A stretch of DNA of 64,000 nucleotides from Paenibacillus dendrobii (GCF_009807035.1 NZ_WUBI01000003.1:310001-374000), one strand, 5' to 3'. Positions 50,359 to 59,807 are shown, counted from the stretch's first letter. The notes: generated by a model not told the origin, from the sequence alone. Translations and numbers: made by a program.

Positions 50359-51465
50359 TCATTCATTCCCATACGGAATCAGAGTCGTGACGCTGAAACC
50401 GTTGGTTCCATCTGCAATGACGGTGCCGTTCACGGCCGCGGTCCGCTCCTCCATCCCGATCAGGCCCAGTCCCTTGACGATCTTCATGGAGCCTTTTCCG
50501 TTATCGGATACGACCACCTTAATCAGTCTGTTCAAGACCCTAAGCTCCACGTGAACGGTCGATGCACCGGAATATTTGGCGCTATTGGTCAGTGCTTCGG
50601 TGACATTTTCATAAATGATTTTCCATTGAAGCGGAGTGATAATCTCCATGTTTCCTTCATGGACGACCGAAGTCATCAGGCCGGTTTTGCCTCCAAATGC
50701 TTCTACGGCCGTTTTAAGCCGGCTGAGCCCCAGTTGTTCCACCGGAGGCTTATTGCTTTTGAGCGTAATCCGGATTTCCTCGATGGCTTCCTTCGATATA
50801 CCGATGGCATTTTGCAGCAGCGTCTCCGCGGTCGGGGGATCGCTGTTCAGCAAACGCTTGGCTGCCTCCATCTGAATCAAGGCGCCGGTCATGGCATGTC
50901 CGATACCATCATGGATTTCCTGGGTGAGGCGGTTCCTCTCCTCCAGCTTGACCATATAGGCGGATGCCCTGGCAAAATCCTGGTTATCATTCAAACTTTT
51001 GGCCAGCTTCTGCATGTCCTTGCGCATCTGCTCGATCTCGTCTTCTTGTTTGTTCACCCTGCCCATGTAATGTCGGATCATCACATAGTTAAAAAAACTC
51101 AGCACTGCAATAAAGACATACAAAATCATCATGGTGTCGCGGAGAAACAGCACAGGAAGCAGCACGATAGCCAGCAGAAGACCTTTCTTGCGGGTATAAA
51201 ATGAAGCCAGTTCATAACAGCTAGACGGCAGCAGCAGCGTGAAGTAGGGATGATAAATCGCGCATCCGATCAGGTAAAGGATAATCGCCAGGATGATGGC
51301 CTTTTTGGCGGTGTTTTTCGTGACAATATGCAGAACCAGATTCAGCGCCAGATACATCAGAAAAAAGAGGACCAGCCACGGGTCAGCCGTGACCGCCGTA
51401 AAATATGAAGCAATCACGACGAAAAGAAGCAGGATCGTCTTATTGCCGACAGTCCACAATTCCAT
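50359..51465 (-). CDS. Sensor histidine kinase, NarL/LiaS-type (HisKA_3)
   Basis: 368 residues. Four to five transmembrane helices (~8-130) with no large external domain, then a coiled coil, the phosphoacceptor EIHDGIGHAMTGALIQME (HisKA_3) and a HATPase domain (N-box ENVTEALTNSAKYSG; SDNGKGS; GLGLIGMEERTAAV). Such intramembrane-type kinases sense membrane-active drugs or lipids; B. subtilis LnrJ is the closest known parallel by context. It follows the response regulator gene by 22 bases. Confidence 0.9.
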   Translation of the reverse strand: MELWTVGNKTILLLFVVIASYFTAVTADPWLVLFFLMYLALNLVLHIVTKNTAKKAIILAIILYLIGCAIYHPYFTLLLPSSCYELASFYTRKKGLLLAIVLLPVLFLRDTMMILYVFIAVLSFFNYVMIRHYMGRVNKQEDEIEQMRKDMQKLAKSLNDNQDFARASAYMVKLEERNRLTQEIHDGIGHAMTGALIQMEAAKRLLNSDPPTAETLLQNAIGISKEAIEEIRITLKSNKPPVEQLGLSRLKTAVEAFGGKTGLMTSVVHEGNMEIITPLQWKIIYENVTEALTNSAKYSGASTVHVELRVLNRLIKVVVSDNGKGSMKIVKGLGLIGMEERTAAVNGTVIADGTNGFSVTTLIPYGNE

Positions 51466-51487
51466 GAGCAGTCACGTCCCTCCCATT

Positions 51488-52219
51488 CTAGCGGGTTTTG
51501 CCCGTCAGATAATAGATCGCGATCTGCGTCCGGTGCGAAAGCGCCGTTTTATTCAAAATGGACGTGATGTAGTTGGCAGTGGTTCCTTCGGAAATAAACA
51601 ATTCCTTGGATATCTCCTTGTTGGACAGCCCCTGCGCGATCAACGCCATGACACCCAGCTCCCGTTCCGTAAATTGGGTGCGGTCGAAAGGACTCGCGCC
51701 CTCGGATACGCCTCCCTGTTCGGAAGTGACCGTGGAAGCTTCTTGTTTGCTCGCTGCAGACGGGATGGAAGGCTTCGAATCTGCGTTAAGCTGCTGGCCG
51801 CCAACCATTTGCGACTTCAGCTTATCCAGCACAATATCCTGCAGGACGCTGTGTCCGTTATGTACGCTCTTAATCGCATCGCGGATGCGTTCCGGGTCAT
51901 TGTTCTTAAGCAGGTACCCCTTCGCTCCGAACCGGATCGCGTCCAAAATATATTCATCATCATCAAAGGTCGTTAGAATGAGCGGCTTGGTTGCCGTTTG
52001 CCCGCTAATCAGCCTCGTAGCCTCCACGCCGTTCATATTCGGCATCCGCACATCAAGCAGGGCTACATCCACCTCATGCGTTAGGCAATAGTCCACAGCC
52101 TCTTGGCCGTCACCAACGGTAGCAAGCACGTCAAATTCCCCGAATGTATTTAAAATAATCTTCATCCCTTCCCGGATGAATGAATTGTCATCGGCTATCA
52201 GCACACGAATCTTCATCAT
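51488..52219 (-). CDS. NarL/LuxR-family response regulator (LnrK-like)
   Basis: 243 residues; ATGs at 52219 and 52216 are both possible behind AGGGGGC, and an upstream in-frame start lacks a ribosome site. Receiver domain (VLIADDNSFIREGMKIIL; phospho-Asp in VALLDVRMPNMNG; Lys in GYLLKNNDPERI). A long Ser/Glu/Gly-rich linker (~140-175), longer than usual, joins the LuxR-type helix-turn-helix (FTERELGVMALIAQGLSNKE, ANYITSILNKT). Likely activates the LnrLMN-like operon downstream. Confidence 0.92.
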   Translation of the reverse strand: MMKIRVLIADDNSFIREGMKIILNTFGEFDVLATVGDGQEAVDYCLTHEVDVALLDVRMPNMNGVEATRLISGQTATKPLILTTFDDDEYILDAIRFGAKGYLLKNNDPERIRDAIKSVHNGHSVLQDIVLDKLKSQMVGGQQLNADSKPSIPSAASKQEASTVTSEQGGVSEGASPFDRTQFTERELGVMALIAQGLSNKEISKELFISEGTTANYITSILNKTALSHRTQIAIYYLTGKTR

Positions 52220-52301
52220 ACGCCCCCTTGTGGTCCCTATTGTACCCGAATGTTGTATTTTATTGGAAGAATAATTTCCTGTCATCTTATCGTTCCACTA
52301 A

Positions 52302-52338
52302 AAAAGAGCAGCAGCATCCCTTCATGATCTGCTCTTTT
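52302..52338 (-). terminator. Terminator of the maltodextrin importer operon
   Basis: AAAAGAGCAG (52302-52311) pairs with CTGCTCTTTT (52329-52338); the minus strand continues in T. It lies ~130 bases after the last permease gene. Confidence 0.75.
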
Positions 52339-52468
52339 CCCTGGTATATTCAGCCGGGAGATATCCTCCAGCTCGGCTAAGTGGGGCCCCCGTTTCTGAT
52401 TTCAGACAAAAAAAGATACAGCGTGCATTGAAAATGCGACAGCCGTACCTTGTTGTCATCTATGCGGT

Positions 52469-53314
52469 TTAACCTTTGCTGGCACCCGATGTCAGTCCGT
52501 CCACAAGCAATCGCTGCAGGAACATGAACAGAATGGTAATTGGAACGGCAATCAGAATGGAACCTGCCGCAAAGGCCGGAAAGTTGCTGTTCTGGTTGGT
52601 GCTGACCATATCGTAGAGACCGACGGCCAGCGTCCAGTTTTCCTTGGTCCGCAGTACCAGTCGCGCAAAAATATAATCGACCCATGGGCCCACAAACTGC
52701 GTCAGAGCAACATACGTGATCAGAGGACGCGACAGCGGCAGGATAATCCGCGTAAAGATGGTCCAGTTGCTTGCCCCATCGATTTTGGCCGCCTCATCCA
52801 GCGACCTTGGGATCGTATCCAGGAATCCCTTCGCGATGAATGTACCCGTCAGGGGCGCACCCGCCGCATACACGATGATCAGGGCCAAATGCGTATCCAT
52901 GAGATGCATTTCCTTGAGCAGCAAGTAAATCGCGATCATGCTCATGAAGCCCGGGAACATGCCCAGAATAAGCAGGATGGACATTGCGTTCTTTCTGCCC
53001 TTGAATCTGAAGCGCGATAGCGCATAACTCGTCAGAAGAATCAGCAGCACGCCGATAATCATGGAAAAGGTAGCAATCTTCAGCGTATTGAGATACCACT
53101 GTCCGAACAGGATGCTTTTGCTGTTAAACAGCTCACGGTAATGCTCCAGTGTAAAATGCTCCGGCAGCAGCGTCTTGCTGTACAGCGATTTCCCTGGACG
53201 GAAGGAGCCCATCAGAATCCACAGCGCAGGATAAACCGCACAGACACACAAGAGGATGATCAGGACATAACTCAGCGACAAGCGAATCCTTCTTTTCGTC
53301 TTCAGGCTGTTCAT
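52469..53314 (-). CDS. Maltodextrin ABC transporter permease (MalG/MdxG-like)
   Basis: 281 residues, six transmembrane segments, EAA loop TIPRSLDEAAKIDGASNWTI, C-terminal LVDGLTSGASKG, all typical of MalG. It overlaps the MalF-like gene by four bases. Together with the upstream genes it forms the importer binding protein-MalF-MalG, without an ATPase gene. Confidence 0.93.
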   Translation of the reverse strand: MNSLKTKRRIRLSLSYVLIILLCVCAVYPALWILMGSFRPGKSLYSKTLLPEHFTLEHYRELFNSKSILFGQWYLNTLKIATFSMIIGVLLILLTSYALSRFRFKGRKNAMSILLILGMFPGFMSMIAIYLLLKEMHLMDTHLALIIVYAAGAPLTGTFIAKGFLDTIPRSLDEAAKIDGASNWTIFTRIILPLSRPLITYVALTQFVGPWVDYIFARLVLRTKENWTLAVGLYDMVSTNQNSNFPAFAAGSILIAVPITILFMFLQRLLVDGLTSGASKG

Positions 53315-54612
53315 TGGATCATATCCTCCTCTTTAAACGACTTGGTACGGCGATAATTGTAAATGGAGAATGACGCAATAATGACGAAAATGATAATGCC
53401 GACCGCAGCCGCCATATTGTACTTATTTTGATTCAGCGTGAGCTTGTAGAGCCAGGTGACGAGCAAATCCGTCGCTCCCGCGTATTGATAATCCCCCTTG
53501 ACCGGGTTGCCGCTTGTAAGAAGATAGATCGCGTTAAAGTTGTTGATATTGCCGGCAAACTGCATAATCAATGTCGGCGCCGTCGTGAATAGAATCATCG
53601 GCAGCGTAACGATACGGAACTTTTGAAAACCGCTTGCCCCATCCACTTCGGCAGCTTCGTACATATCACGGGGTATGGTGGTCAGTACGCCCATGATCAA
53701 AATCATGGATACCGGGATACCAACCCACATATTCACGAGAATAACCGTGGCCTTGGCCCAGAATGGATCTGTCAGCCACGGCAGGCCGCCAAGCCCGAAA
53801 TACTGCAAGTATTGGTTGATCGGCCCGAACTCGCCGTTAAACATATTTCTCATGACAAGCAGCGATACCAGCTGCGGAATGGCATAAGGTAGAATCAGGA
53901 TGGTCCGCCACAGTCCCTTAAACTTGATTCCCTGCTGATTGATCAGCAGCGCCACAAGAAGGCCTCCGAAATAGGTGGTTACTGTAGACAGGATCGCCCA
54001 GATAATTGTCCAGGTTAATACGCCAAAGAGGGTATGGCTCCACGTTTTGAGCAGGAGCAAATCCCTGAAGGTTTGAAAGCCGACCCAGTTCACCAGTTTC
54101 GCTGGCGGAATATGGTTCGGGGAGGCGTAGTTGGTGAATGCAATCATGACCATAAAAATGATCGGCATAATCGTAAAAAACAAAATACCGATGCCCGGAA
54201 TGATCAAAAAGGTCTGCGCAAATTTGTAATCCAGAATATAACGCACGGTTTGTTCGAAATTGTTGGGCTCGGTGCCCTCTTCTCTTCCAGCCGCGATCCG
54301 GCGTGCATCCCTAATGTTCATCACATAGAAGTACGCGAAGATCAAGAAAAACATCAGCGTGATCAAGCTTTGAACCAAAATAAAAATGGAATGGTCTCCA
54401 TCGACGAATTTTCCATTGACGCGATGACGGGTTACCTCGCCAAGAGTGCTGATCCCCCACAGAGCCGTTCCGAGATTGTTAATCAGGTAATACAAACCGG
54501 CTGCCCATGCCAGCAGCATCAGCAAGCCTTTGACGAACTGTCGGTTATACATCTGCCCTAGACCCATGCTCAAAACCGATAGCGCGGTAGCGCGATTGCG
54601 GAGTCTGTCCAT
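53311..54612 (-). CDS. Maltodextrin ABC transporter permease (MalF/MdxF-like)
   Basis: 433 residues from the ATG at 54612 (AGGAG upstream); a further in-frame ATG at 54669 has no ribosome site. About eight transmembrane segments with the extra N-terminal helices usual for Gram-positive MalF (LSMGLGQMYNRQFVKGLL; RYILDYKFAQTFLIIPGIG) and EAA loop TIPRDMYEAAEVDGASGFQK. The 100-base gap to the binding protein gene holds a small hairpin (54696-54711), which could lower permease expression relative to the binding protein. Confidence 0.92.
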   Translation of the reverse strand: MDRLRNRATALSVLSMGLGQMYNRQFVKGLLMLLAWAAGLYYLINNLGTALWGISTLGEVTRHRVNGKFVDGDHSIFILVQSLITLMFFLIFAYFYVMNIRDARRIAAGREEGTEPNNFEQTVRYILDYKFAQTFLIIPGIGILFFTIMPIIFMVMIAFTNYASPNHIPPAKLVNWVGFQTFRDLLLLKTWSHTLFGVLTWTIIWAILSTVTTYFGGLLVALLINQQGIKFKGLWRTILILPYAIPQLVSLLVMRNMFNGEFGPINQYLQYFGLGGLPWLTDPFWAKATVILVNMWVGIPVSMILIMGVLTTIPRDMYEAAEVDGASGFQKFRIVTLPMILFTTAPTLIMQFAGNINNFNAIYLLTSGNPVKGDYQYAGATDLLVTWLYKLTLNQNKYNMAAAVGIIIFVIIASFSIYNYRRTKSFKEEDMIQ

Positions 54613-54713
54613 AGCCGTCTGTCTCCTCTCCCCGGTGCAAATGGCCCGCCGCAGTATGCGAGCGGGCACATCCCTAGGGTTTTTCTTAGACCATCAGCCG
54701 TTCATGCGGCTCT

Positions 54714-56036
54714 TTATTTGCCAGCGCCGTTGTTGAGGTCCTGTATTTGCTTGGCTGCATTGTCTAGCGTGGCTTTCGGATCTTTGTTGTTATCCCAGAT
54801 TTCGGCAAGAGCTGCGCCCATCGGATCCCACATATTGCCGATCTGAGGAATCGTAGGCATTGGCTGGGAGTTCTTGGTTTGCTCCGCAAAAGCAGAGAGG
54901 TATGGATCGTTCTTGATTTGATCGGTTTGCAGAGCTTCCAGATTCGTAGGAATCGAACCGACTTTCGTGTTCAGAAGAAGCTGCGCGTCTTTGCTGGATG
55001 CGAAGTTGGCGTACAACTGGGCAGCATCCGGATATTTCGTAAAGGAATTGACATAGAAAGCCTTGATGCCGGAGAAGGAAATCGCCGGTTTGCCGTCCAT
55101 GGATGGAATTGGAGCCAGACCGAGCTTATCGCCAAGGGCGGTTTTGTAATTCGCCAGCTCCCAAGGACCCGTGATATCCATAGCTACGTCACCTGTCGTG
55201 AACAGGCCGCGTTTGATGTCCGGATTAATGTCGCCGCTCTTTACAGGCAGAACGTCTTTCAGTTTCACGTACGTTTTGAAGCCGGTAAGAGCTCCTTCGT
55301 TGTTGACACCGATGTCGTCTTTGTTCGTGCCGTTATCGCCGAAGATGTAGCCGCCTCCCGTAGCGACGAACGGATAGTTAAAGTACATGTTGCCGACTTC
55401 CCACATGATGCCGTACTTCTTCTTGGATTTATCGACCAGCTTTTTGCTGATATCATACACTTCATCAAATGTTTTTGGCGCATCAGGAACGAGTGATTTA
55501 TTATAGAATAACGCATAGGTTTCAGCTGCTCTTGGATAGCCGTAGAGCGTACCGTCAATCGTTACGCCTTGTACGGAAGCCTCCGTATTATTTTTCTTCG
55601 TTTCTTCCCCGAATACATCGTTGGGAAGAAGCAGACCTGCTTCAACCGCTTTACCCAAGTTGTCATGCGGGAACATCACAACGTCTGCTGCCAGACCTGA
55701 AGGGCCGTCTTGAGTCAATTTCGTAACCTGATCAGGGGCTGCAACTTCTTCAACTTTAACCGGCACATTATATTTCTCAGTGAATTGCTTAGCAATTTCA
55801 TCCGTGAAAGCTCTCTCTTCTTTACTTTCCCAGACAACCAAACTAGCACCATCTTCGGGCTTCAGTTCATCCGTAGATGTAGTTTGATCTTTGTTATCCG
55901 CAGCTGGAGCAGTAGTCTCCGTATTGGTGTTGCTTGATGTAGGCTCCTCAGCATTTTTGCTTGAGCTGCCGCATGCCGTAATGGAGAATGCCATGGTCAG
56001 CGTCGCAGCCAGTGCCATAACCTGTTTCATTTTCAT
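54714..56036 (-). CDS. Maltodextrin-binding lipoprotein (MalE/MdxE-like)
   Basis: 440 residues from the ATG at 56036 (GAGAGGGG upstream). Signal peptide with lipobox SITAC; Ser/Thr linker; then the MalE-type bilobal domain (VPVKVEEVAAPDQVTKLTQ; ADVVMFPHDNLGKAVEAGLL; GYPRAAETYALFYNKSLV; DITGPWELANYKTALG; LNTKVGSIPTNLEAL), all matching maltose/maltodextrin-binding proteins. First gene of the importer operon. A LacI-type operator and a cre-like site lie in its upstream region. Confidence 0.93.
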   Translation of the reverse strand: MKMKQVMALAATLTMAFSITACGSSSKNAEEPTSSNTNTETTAPAADNKDQTTSTDELKPEDGASLVVWESKEERAFTDEIAKQFTEKYNVPVKVEEVAAPDQVTKLTQDGPSGLAADVVMFPHDNLGKAVEAGLLLPNDVFGEETKKNNTEASVQGVTIDGTLYGYPRAAETYALFYNKSLVPDAPKTFDEVYDISKKLVDKSKKKYGIMWEVGNMYFNYPFVATGGGYIFGDNGTNKDDIGVNNEGALTGFKTYVKLKDVLPVKSGDINPDIKRGLFTTGDVAMDITGPWELANYKTALGDKLGLAPIPSMDGKPAISFSGIKAFYVNSFTKYPDAAQLYANFASSKDAQLLLNTKVGSIPTNLEALQTDQIKNDPYLSAFAEQTKNSQPMPTIPQIGNMWDPMGAALAEIWDNNKDPKATLDNAAKQIQDLNNGAGK

Positions 56037-56159
56037 TTCGAAATACCCCTCTCCCAGATATAAACTTGTTCGTTCCTGATCTAGCGCAAACGATTTCACA
56101 AAAAGAATGACCGACCCATTTCGTATGTATTTGGATCATATATCATGAAATATATGTCA

Positions 56160-56173
56160 AGTAAGCGCTTTAA
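56160..56173. promoter_or_regulatory. Candidate cre site before the maltodextrin-binding protein gene
   Basis: AGTAAGCGCTTTAA matches the CcpA operator TGTAAGCGCTTTCA at 12 of 14 positions, and touches a perfect TTGACA (minus strand, 56155-56160). The -10 partner is unclear. Confidence 0.45.
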
Positions 56174-56207
56174 TCATGCGTTAATCATACACAACACGTA
56201 ATACTTT

Positions 56208-56224
56208 GTAAAAACGTTTGCACA
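56208..56224. promoter_or_regulatory. MalR-type operator, importer operon
   Basis: Core AAAACGTTTGCACA at 56211-56224. It shares 13 of 14 bases with the site before the phosphorylase operon and 12 of 14 with the one before the amylase gene. It lies ~175 bases before the binding protein start. Confidence 0.65.
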
Positions 56225-56313
56225 TTGTATTTTGGGCCATTTCACGTAATTTCAACAACATTATCAGGTTATATCTCCGAGTATCACAATATTACTTTGT
56301 TTTTCGCTCTTAT

Positions 56314-58062
56314 TCACTGCAAGACAATGCTGGAATAAGCTGGAATGCTTACAACATTTTCGTGAATAGTTGCAGTATTACTGCTGTTTCTAACCATCTG
56401 GGAGAAGATCGACAAATCTGAAGAATCCAGCTTAATTTCCTGCGGCTGACCGGATAAATTGTGCAACACAAGCACAGTTTGTTGTGCGCTTCTGCGCACG
56501 AAAGAAATGATGGCCTCATTGCGGGTATCTACGCTTTTCAGATCACCATTGCGGAGTGCCGGCAGCTCATTTCGCCACTCTATCAGTTTCCGGTACGCGG
56601 AGATCAGCGAATTCTCTTGTCCTGTCTGGGTTTCCACATTGGCATTCGCCAGATCCGCGCCGCTGACGCTCGCCTTCTCCCAGGTCGTTTGCCCTTTATC
56701 CTGTCCGCTCTTGGTCCAAGCAAACGGTTCCCGGATATGCTCGTCAGGCTTCTTCCCCTGCATGCCGATCTCTTCGCCATAATAAATAAACGGGTTGCCC
56801 GGAAGAGTGAGCAGCAGCGCAGCCGCCATTTTCGCATGATTCCAATCATTACCGAGCTGGCTCATGATACGATCCTGATCATGATTGGACAAAAAGATGG
56901 CGTCGATGAACTTGTTCTTGGATTGTTCCATGTAAAACTGATTGGTGCGTTCCAGGGTAAAGCCGAGATTGTTGTCCTTCTCCTGCTTGACCGCACTCAT
57001 GATGTTGTCCGCCAGGCTGAAATCGAACGCGGAATCAAAAGCCCCGTCTACATACGGAGCGATGGCCGCCGCCGATTTCTCCCATATCTCACCCACCATA
57101 TAAGCATCCTTGTTCACCGCATTCAAGCTGTTGCGGAATTCCTGCCACCAATCCGCGTTTTTGGCTGTCGTTGCCGAGCCGCGATCGCTTTGCAGATTCT
57201 CGTAAATATGCTTGGCCCCGTCCACACGGTAACCGTCGACGCCAAGCTTCAGCCAGAACTGTCCGACATCCTCGATCTCCTTGCGAACCTCCGGATAATC
57301 ATAGTTCAGATCGGGCATGCCTTCCCAAAATGTGCCGAGATAATGCGTCCCGCCGCGTTCATACCAAGGATTGCCGCTGCCGGCTGCACTGGTTCCCGTA
57401 GGAATCTTTCCCTCATCCTCTGACCACACATACCAATTCCGGTATTGGCTGTTTGGACCTTTGCCGGCATCGATGAACCAAGGATGCTTCACGCTGGTGT
57501 GATTCACGACCAGATCCATGATGACTTTAATTCCGCGTTTATGTGCCTCCTCCACCAGCTTCTTCATATCTTCCAGCGTTCCGTAATCCGGATTGATGTT
57601 CCGGTAATCGGTAATATCGTAACCATGATAGCTTGGCGAAGGATTTACCGGCATGAGCCAAATGCCGCCCACACCCAGATCATCATGAGTATCGGGATTA
57701 CCGTCATTGAGATAGTCCAGCTTCTCCGTCAATCCCTTTAGATCACCGATGCCATCCCCGTTTGAATCGTAAAAAGACCGGACAAACACCTCGTAATACA
57801 CCGTCGAAGGCTGCTCATGAATGACATCGGCTTTTGCCGTTTTTCCTTGCTCTGACATGTCTGCTGACTGCTCTTTTGATTTGTCTAACCCCTCGGGCTG
57901 CTTGCCTTCTGTTCCTTGTGCCGTCTGTTTGTCTACGGACTCAGACTTTTCTTCACCGCCGCTGCAGCCTGCAAGCAAGGAACCCGTTAATATCGCCGCC
58001 GTCACGCCTGTCCCCAGAAGTTTGATTACGGCCTTGCGTGATTTTTTTAACTTCATTCTCAT
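56314..58062 (-). CDS. Alpha-amylase-family lipoprotein (GH13), extracellular
   Basis: 582 residues from the ATG at 58062 (AGGAAGG upstream). Signal peptide with lipobox LLAGC, a Gln/Glu/Lys-rich linker (~30-75), then the GH13 barrel. Catalytic residues are seen in VDGYRVDGAKHIYEN (Asp), YMVGEIWEKS (Glu) and FLSNHDQDR (Asp). It should be anchored on the outer face of the membrane and cut starch or dextrins to importable maltodextrins. It lies between the importer operon and the divergent LacI gene, with an operator ~60 bases upstream. Confidence 0.93.
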   Translation of the reverse strand: MRMKLKKSRKAVIKLLGTGVTAAILTGSLLAGCSGGEEKSESVDKQTAQGTEGKQPEGLDKSKEQSADMSEQGKTAKADVIHEQPSTVYYEVFVRSFYDSNGDGIGDLKGLTEKLDYLNDGNPDTHDDLGVGGIWLMPVNPSPSYHGYDITDYRNINPDYGTLEDMKKLVEEAHKRGIKVIMDLVVNHTSVKHPWFIDAGKGPNSQYRNWYVWSEDEGKIPTGTSAAGSGNPWYERGGTHYLGTFWEGMPDLNYDYPEVRKEIEDVGQFWLKLGVDGYRVDGAKHIYENLQSDRGSATTAKNADWWQEFRNSLNAVNKDAYMVGEIWEKSAAAIAPYVDGAFDSAFDFSLADNIMSAVKQEKDNNLGFTLERTNQFYMEQSKNKFIDAIFLSNHDQDRIMSQLGNDWNHAKMAAALLLTLPGNPFIYYGEEIGMQGKKPDEHIREPFAWTKSGQDKGQTTWEKASVSGADLANANVETQTGQENSLISAYRKLIEWRNELPALRNGDLKSVDTRNEAIISFVRRSAQQTVLVLHNLSGQPQEIKLDSSDLSIFSQMVRNSSNTATIHENVVSIPAYSSIVLQ

Positions 58063-58121
58063 TTCATCCTTCCTGCCTGGGAGTATATCGTTGTTCCTTA
58101 CTACGCAGAATACGCTGTATA

Positions 58122-58135
58122 AAAACGTGTGCGCA
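58122..58135. promoter_or_regulatory. MalR-type operator, amylase gene
   Basis: AAAACGTGTGCGCA, 12 of 14 identical to the importer site, 60-73 bases before the amylase start, where it would block transcription. Confidence 0.55.
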
Positions 58136-58508
58136 ACCATTTTTTTCTTGAACTAAACTGATAGCCCCGGGAGGGTCTGTATAACCTGAAAGATTAGCCT
58201 CCGCCTTTTCATAATCTTCAATTCCGGCATTTTCATCGGCCTCCCCATCTTACAATCCGTGTTTTCCCGCTATTTTTCTTGAATAATTTCCAAGCCGTAA
58301 TGAACCGTATTTACAAGCTTCAACCTTTGGATTAAGATAGCAAGTGAAAAATAGCATATGAAAATAGTGATGTCGCTTTTACATGATCAGGCGATTATTC
58401 GCATTAGCAGAAGTTCTCATGGCAACTATCGAAGGGTTCAACTTCGCTAAGCGCCTATCATTCTTTAATATAAACGGTGAACAAATGTTCAACGTTCATC
58501 CAGGAACG
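58136..58508. other. Divergent intergenic region
   Basis: AT-rich region between the amylase and LacI genes. I see no supported gene and no strong hairpin. Confidence 0.4.
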
Positions 58509-58522
58509 CAAACGGTTCCACA
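58509..58522. promoter_or_regulatory. Weak MalR-type site before the repressor gene
   Basis: CAAACGGTTCCACA, 11 of 14 identical to the site at 59772, directly before the ribosome site of the LacI gene. Possible autoregulation. Confidence 0.35.
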
Positions 58523-58533
58523 GGGAGGTAACA

Positions 58534-59571
58534 ATGTCTGTAACGATAAAAGATGTCGCCAAAAAAGCGGGCGTTTCCCCCTCCACCGTGTCCCGTGTGC
58601 TGTCGAACAACACCAGAATCAGCCGAGAAACGTCCCAGAAGGTGCGGGATGTGATGGAGGAGCTCGGATATCATCCGAACATTATGGCCAAAAGCCTCGT
58701 CTCGCGGACCACGGAAAGCATTTGCGTGATTCTGCCGAAGCCGGCCGAAGAGCTGTTTCTGAATATGTTCTTCATGGAGCTGATCCGCGGAATTGTCACC
58801 CAGGCCAACCGTTCGGGGTACGATGTATTGATCAGTTCAGGTGGAAGCGAACAGGAAGAAGTCGAAGCGGTATCGCGTCTTCTGAAGGGAAAAAGGGTTG
58901 ATGGGGCCATACTGCTGTACTCCCGCAAGGACGATCAGGTGGTTGAATTTTTAAAGACGAACCAGTTTCCATTCGTTCTCGTCGGACGCAGCGAAAAGTT
59001 TCCCGAAATCCTGTCCGTGGATAATGACAATGTCATGGCAGCCTACGACGCTACCAAGCATCTCATCTCGCTTGGCCATCAGCGCATCGGTTTTGTCAGT
59101 GGACCGCCGAACCACATTGTGTCACGTGACCGCTTAAAGGGTTATGTTACCGCGCTCGAGGAAGCAGGACTTGAAATGCGCAAGGAATGGATCGTCGAAG
59201 GAGAGTTTTTGCAGGAAAGCGGCTACCGCGCCATGTCCTTTTTCATGAATCTTCCGGAGCGGCCAACCGCCCTCGTTGTCGTTGATGATCTGGTGTCTCT
59301 CGGCGTTTTGCGTGGACTGCATGAGCTTGGCTACAAAGTTCCCGAGGATTTATGCATTGTCAGCTTTAATAATCTTTCCATTGCCGAACTGTCGAGCCCA
59401 CCAGTCACAAGCATCGATATCGGCATATATAATCTGGGATATACCGCCTCGCAGGCCTTGATTCAATCGATTCAGCATGTCGGAGACAGGCAGTTTCAGA
59501 AGCGCCATATTATCCCGCATCGACTGGTCATCAGAGAGTCATCGATATACACGCCGCCTAAACCATCATAA
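58534..59571 (+). CDS. LacI-family repressor (MalR-type)
   Basis: 345 residues from the ATG at 58534 (GGGAGGT, spacing 4-5); an upstream in-frame start at 58477 lacks a ribosome site. Helix-turn-helix TIKDVAKKAGVSPSTVSRVL, hinge NIMAKSLVSR, ligand domain with LISLGHQRIGFVSGP and IVSFNNLSIAELSSPP. This is the MalR branch that controls maltose genes in Firmicutes. The surrounding genes and the shared AAACGTTTGCAC-type sites make it the probable local regulator, with maltose or a maltodextrin as inducer. Confidence 0.92.
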   Translation: MSVTIKDVAKKAGVSPSTVSRVLSNNTRISRETSQKVRDVMEELGYHPNIMAKSLVSRTTESICVILPKPAEELFLNMFFMELIRGIVTQANRSGYDVLISSGGSEQEEVEAVSRLLKGKRVDGAILLYSRKDDQVVEFLKTNQFPFVLVGRSEKFPEILSVDNDNVMAAYDATKHLISLGHQRIGFVSGPPNHIVSRDRLKGYVTALEEAGLEMRKEWIVEGEFLQESGYRAMSFFMNLPERPTALVVVDDLVSLGVLRGLHELGYKVPEDLCIVSFNNLSIAELSSPPVTSIDIGIYNLGYTASQALIQSIQHVGDRQFQKRHIIPHRLVIRESSIYTPPKPS

Positions 59572-59766
59572 TTGCCGCTTGGATCCGTCCGGCAGACTCT
59601 TTCAAAAAATTCCTCTTGACGTCCGGGCCTGTTTGACGTTATTTTCACAGAAGAAGCATTCCTTATCGTGCCAGTAGTGTACATAGGGAAATTACGCATA
59701 CGATCTCGGATTCGAATCCAATCCCAAAAAGTGGAGCATCTTAGGTGCTTCCTTTATTTTCAGAAA

Positions 59767-59786
59767 TTGTTCAAACGTTTGCACAA
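59767..59786. promoter_or_regulatory. MalR-type operator, phosphorylase operon
   Basis: TTGTTCAAACGTTTGCACAA, a near-perfect palindrome (18 of 20) with the exact core CAAACGTTTG. It ends 21 bases before the beta-phosphoglucomutase ATG, so bound repressor would block transcription. Confidence 0.7.
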
Positions 59787-59807
59787 ATGATAAGGAGGAC
59801 TTCTTCC

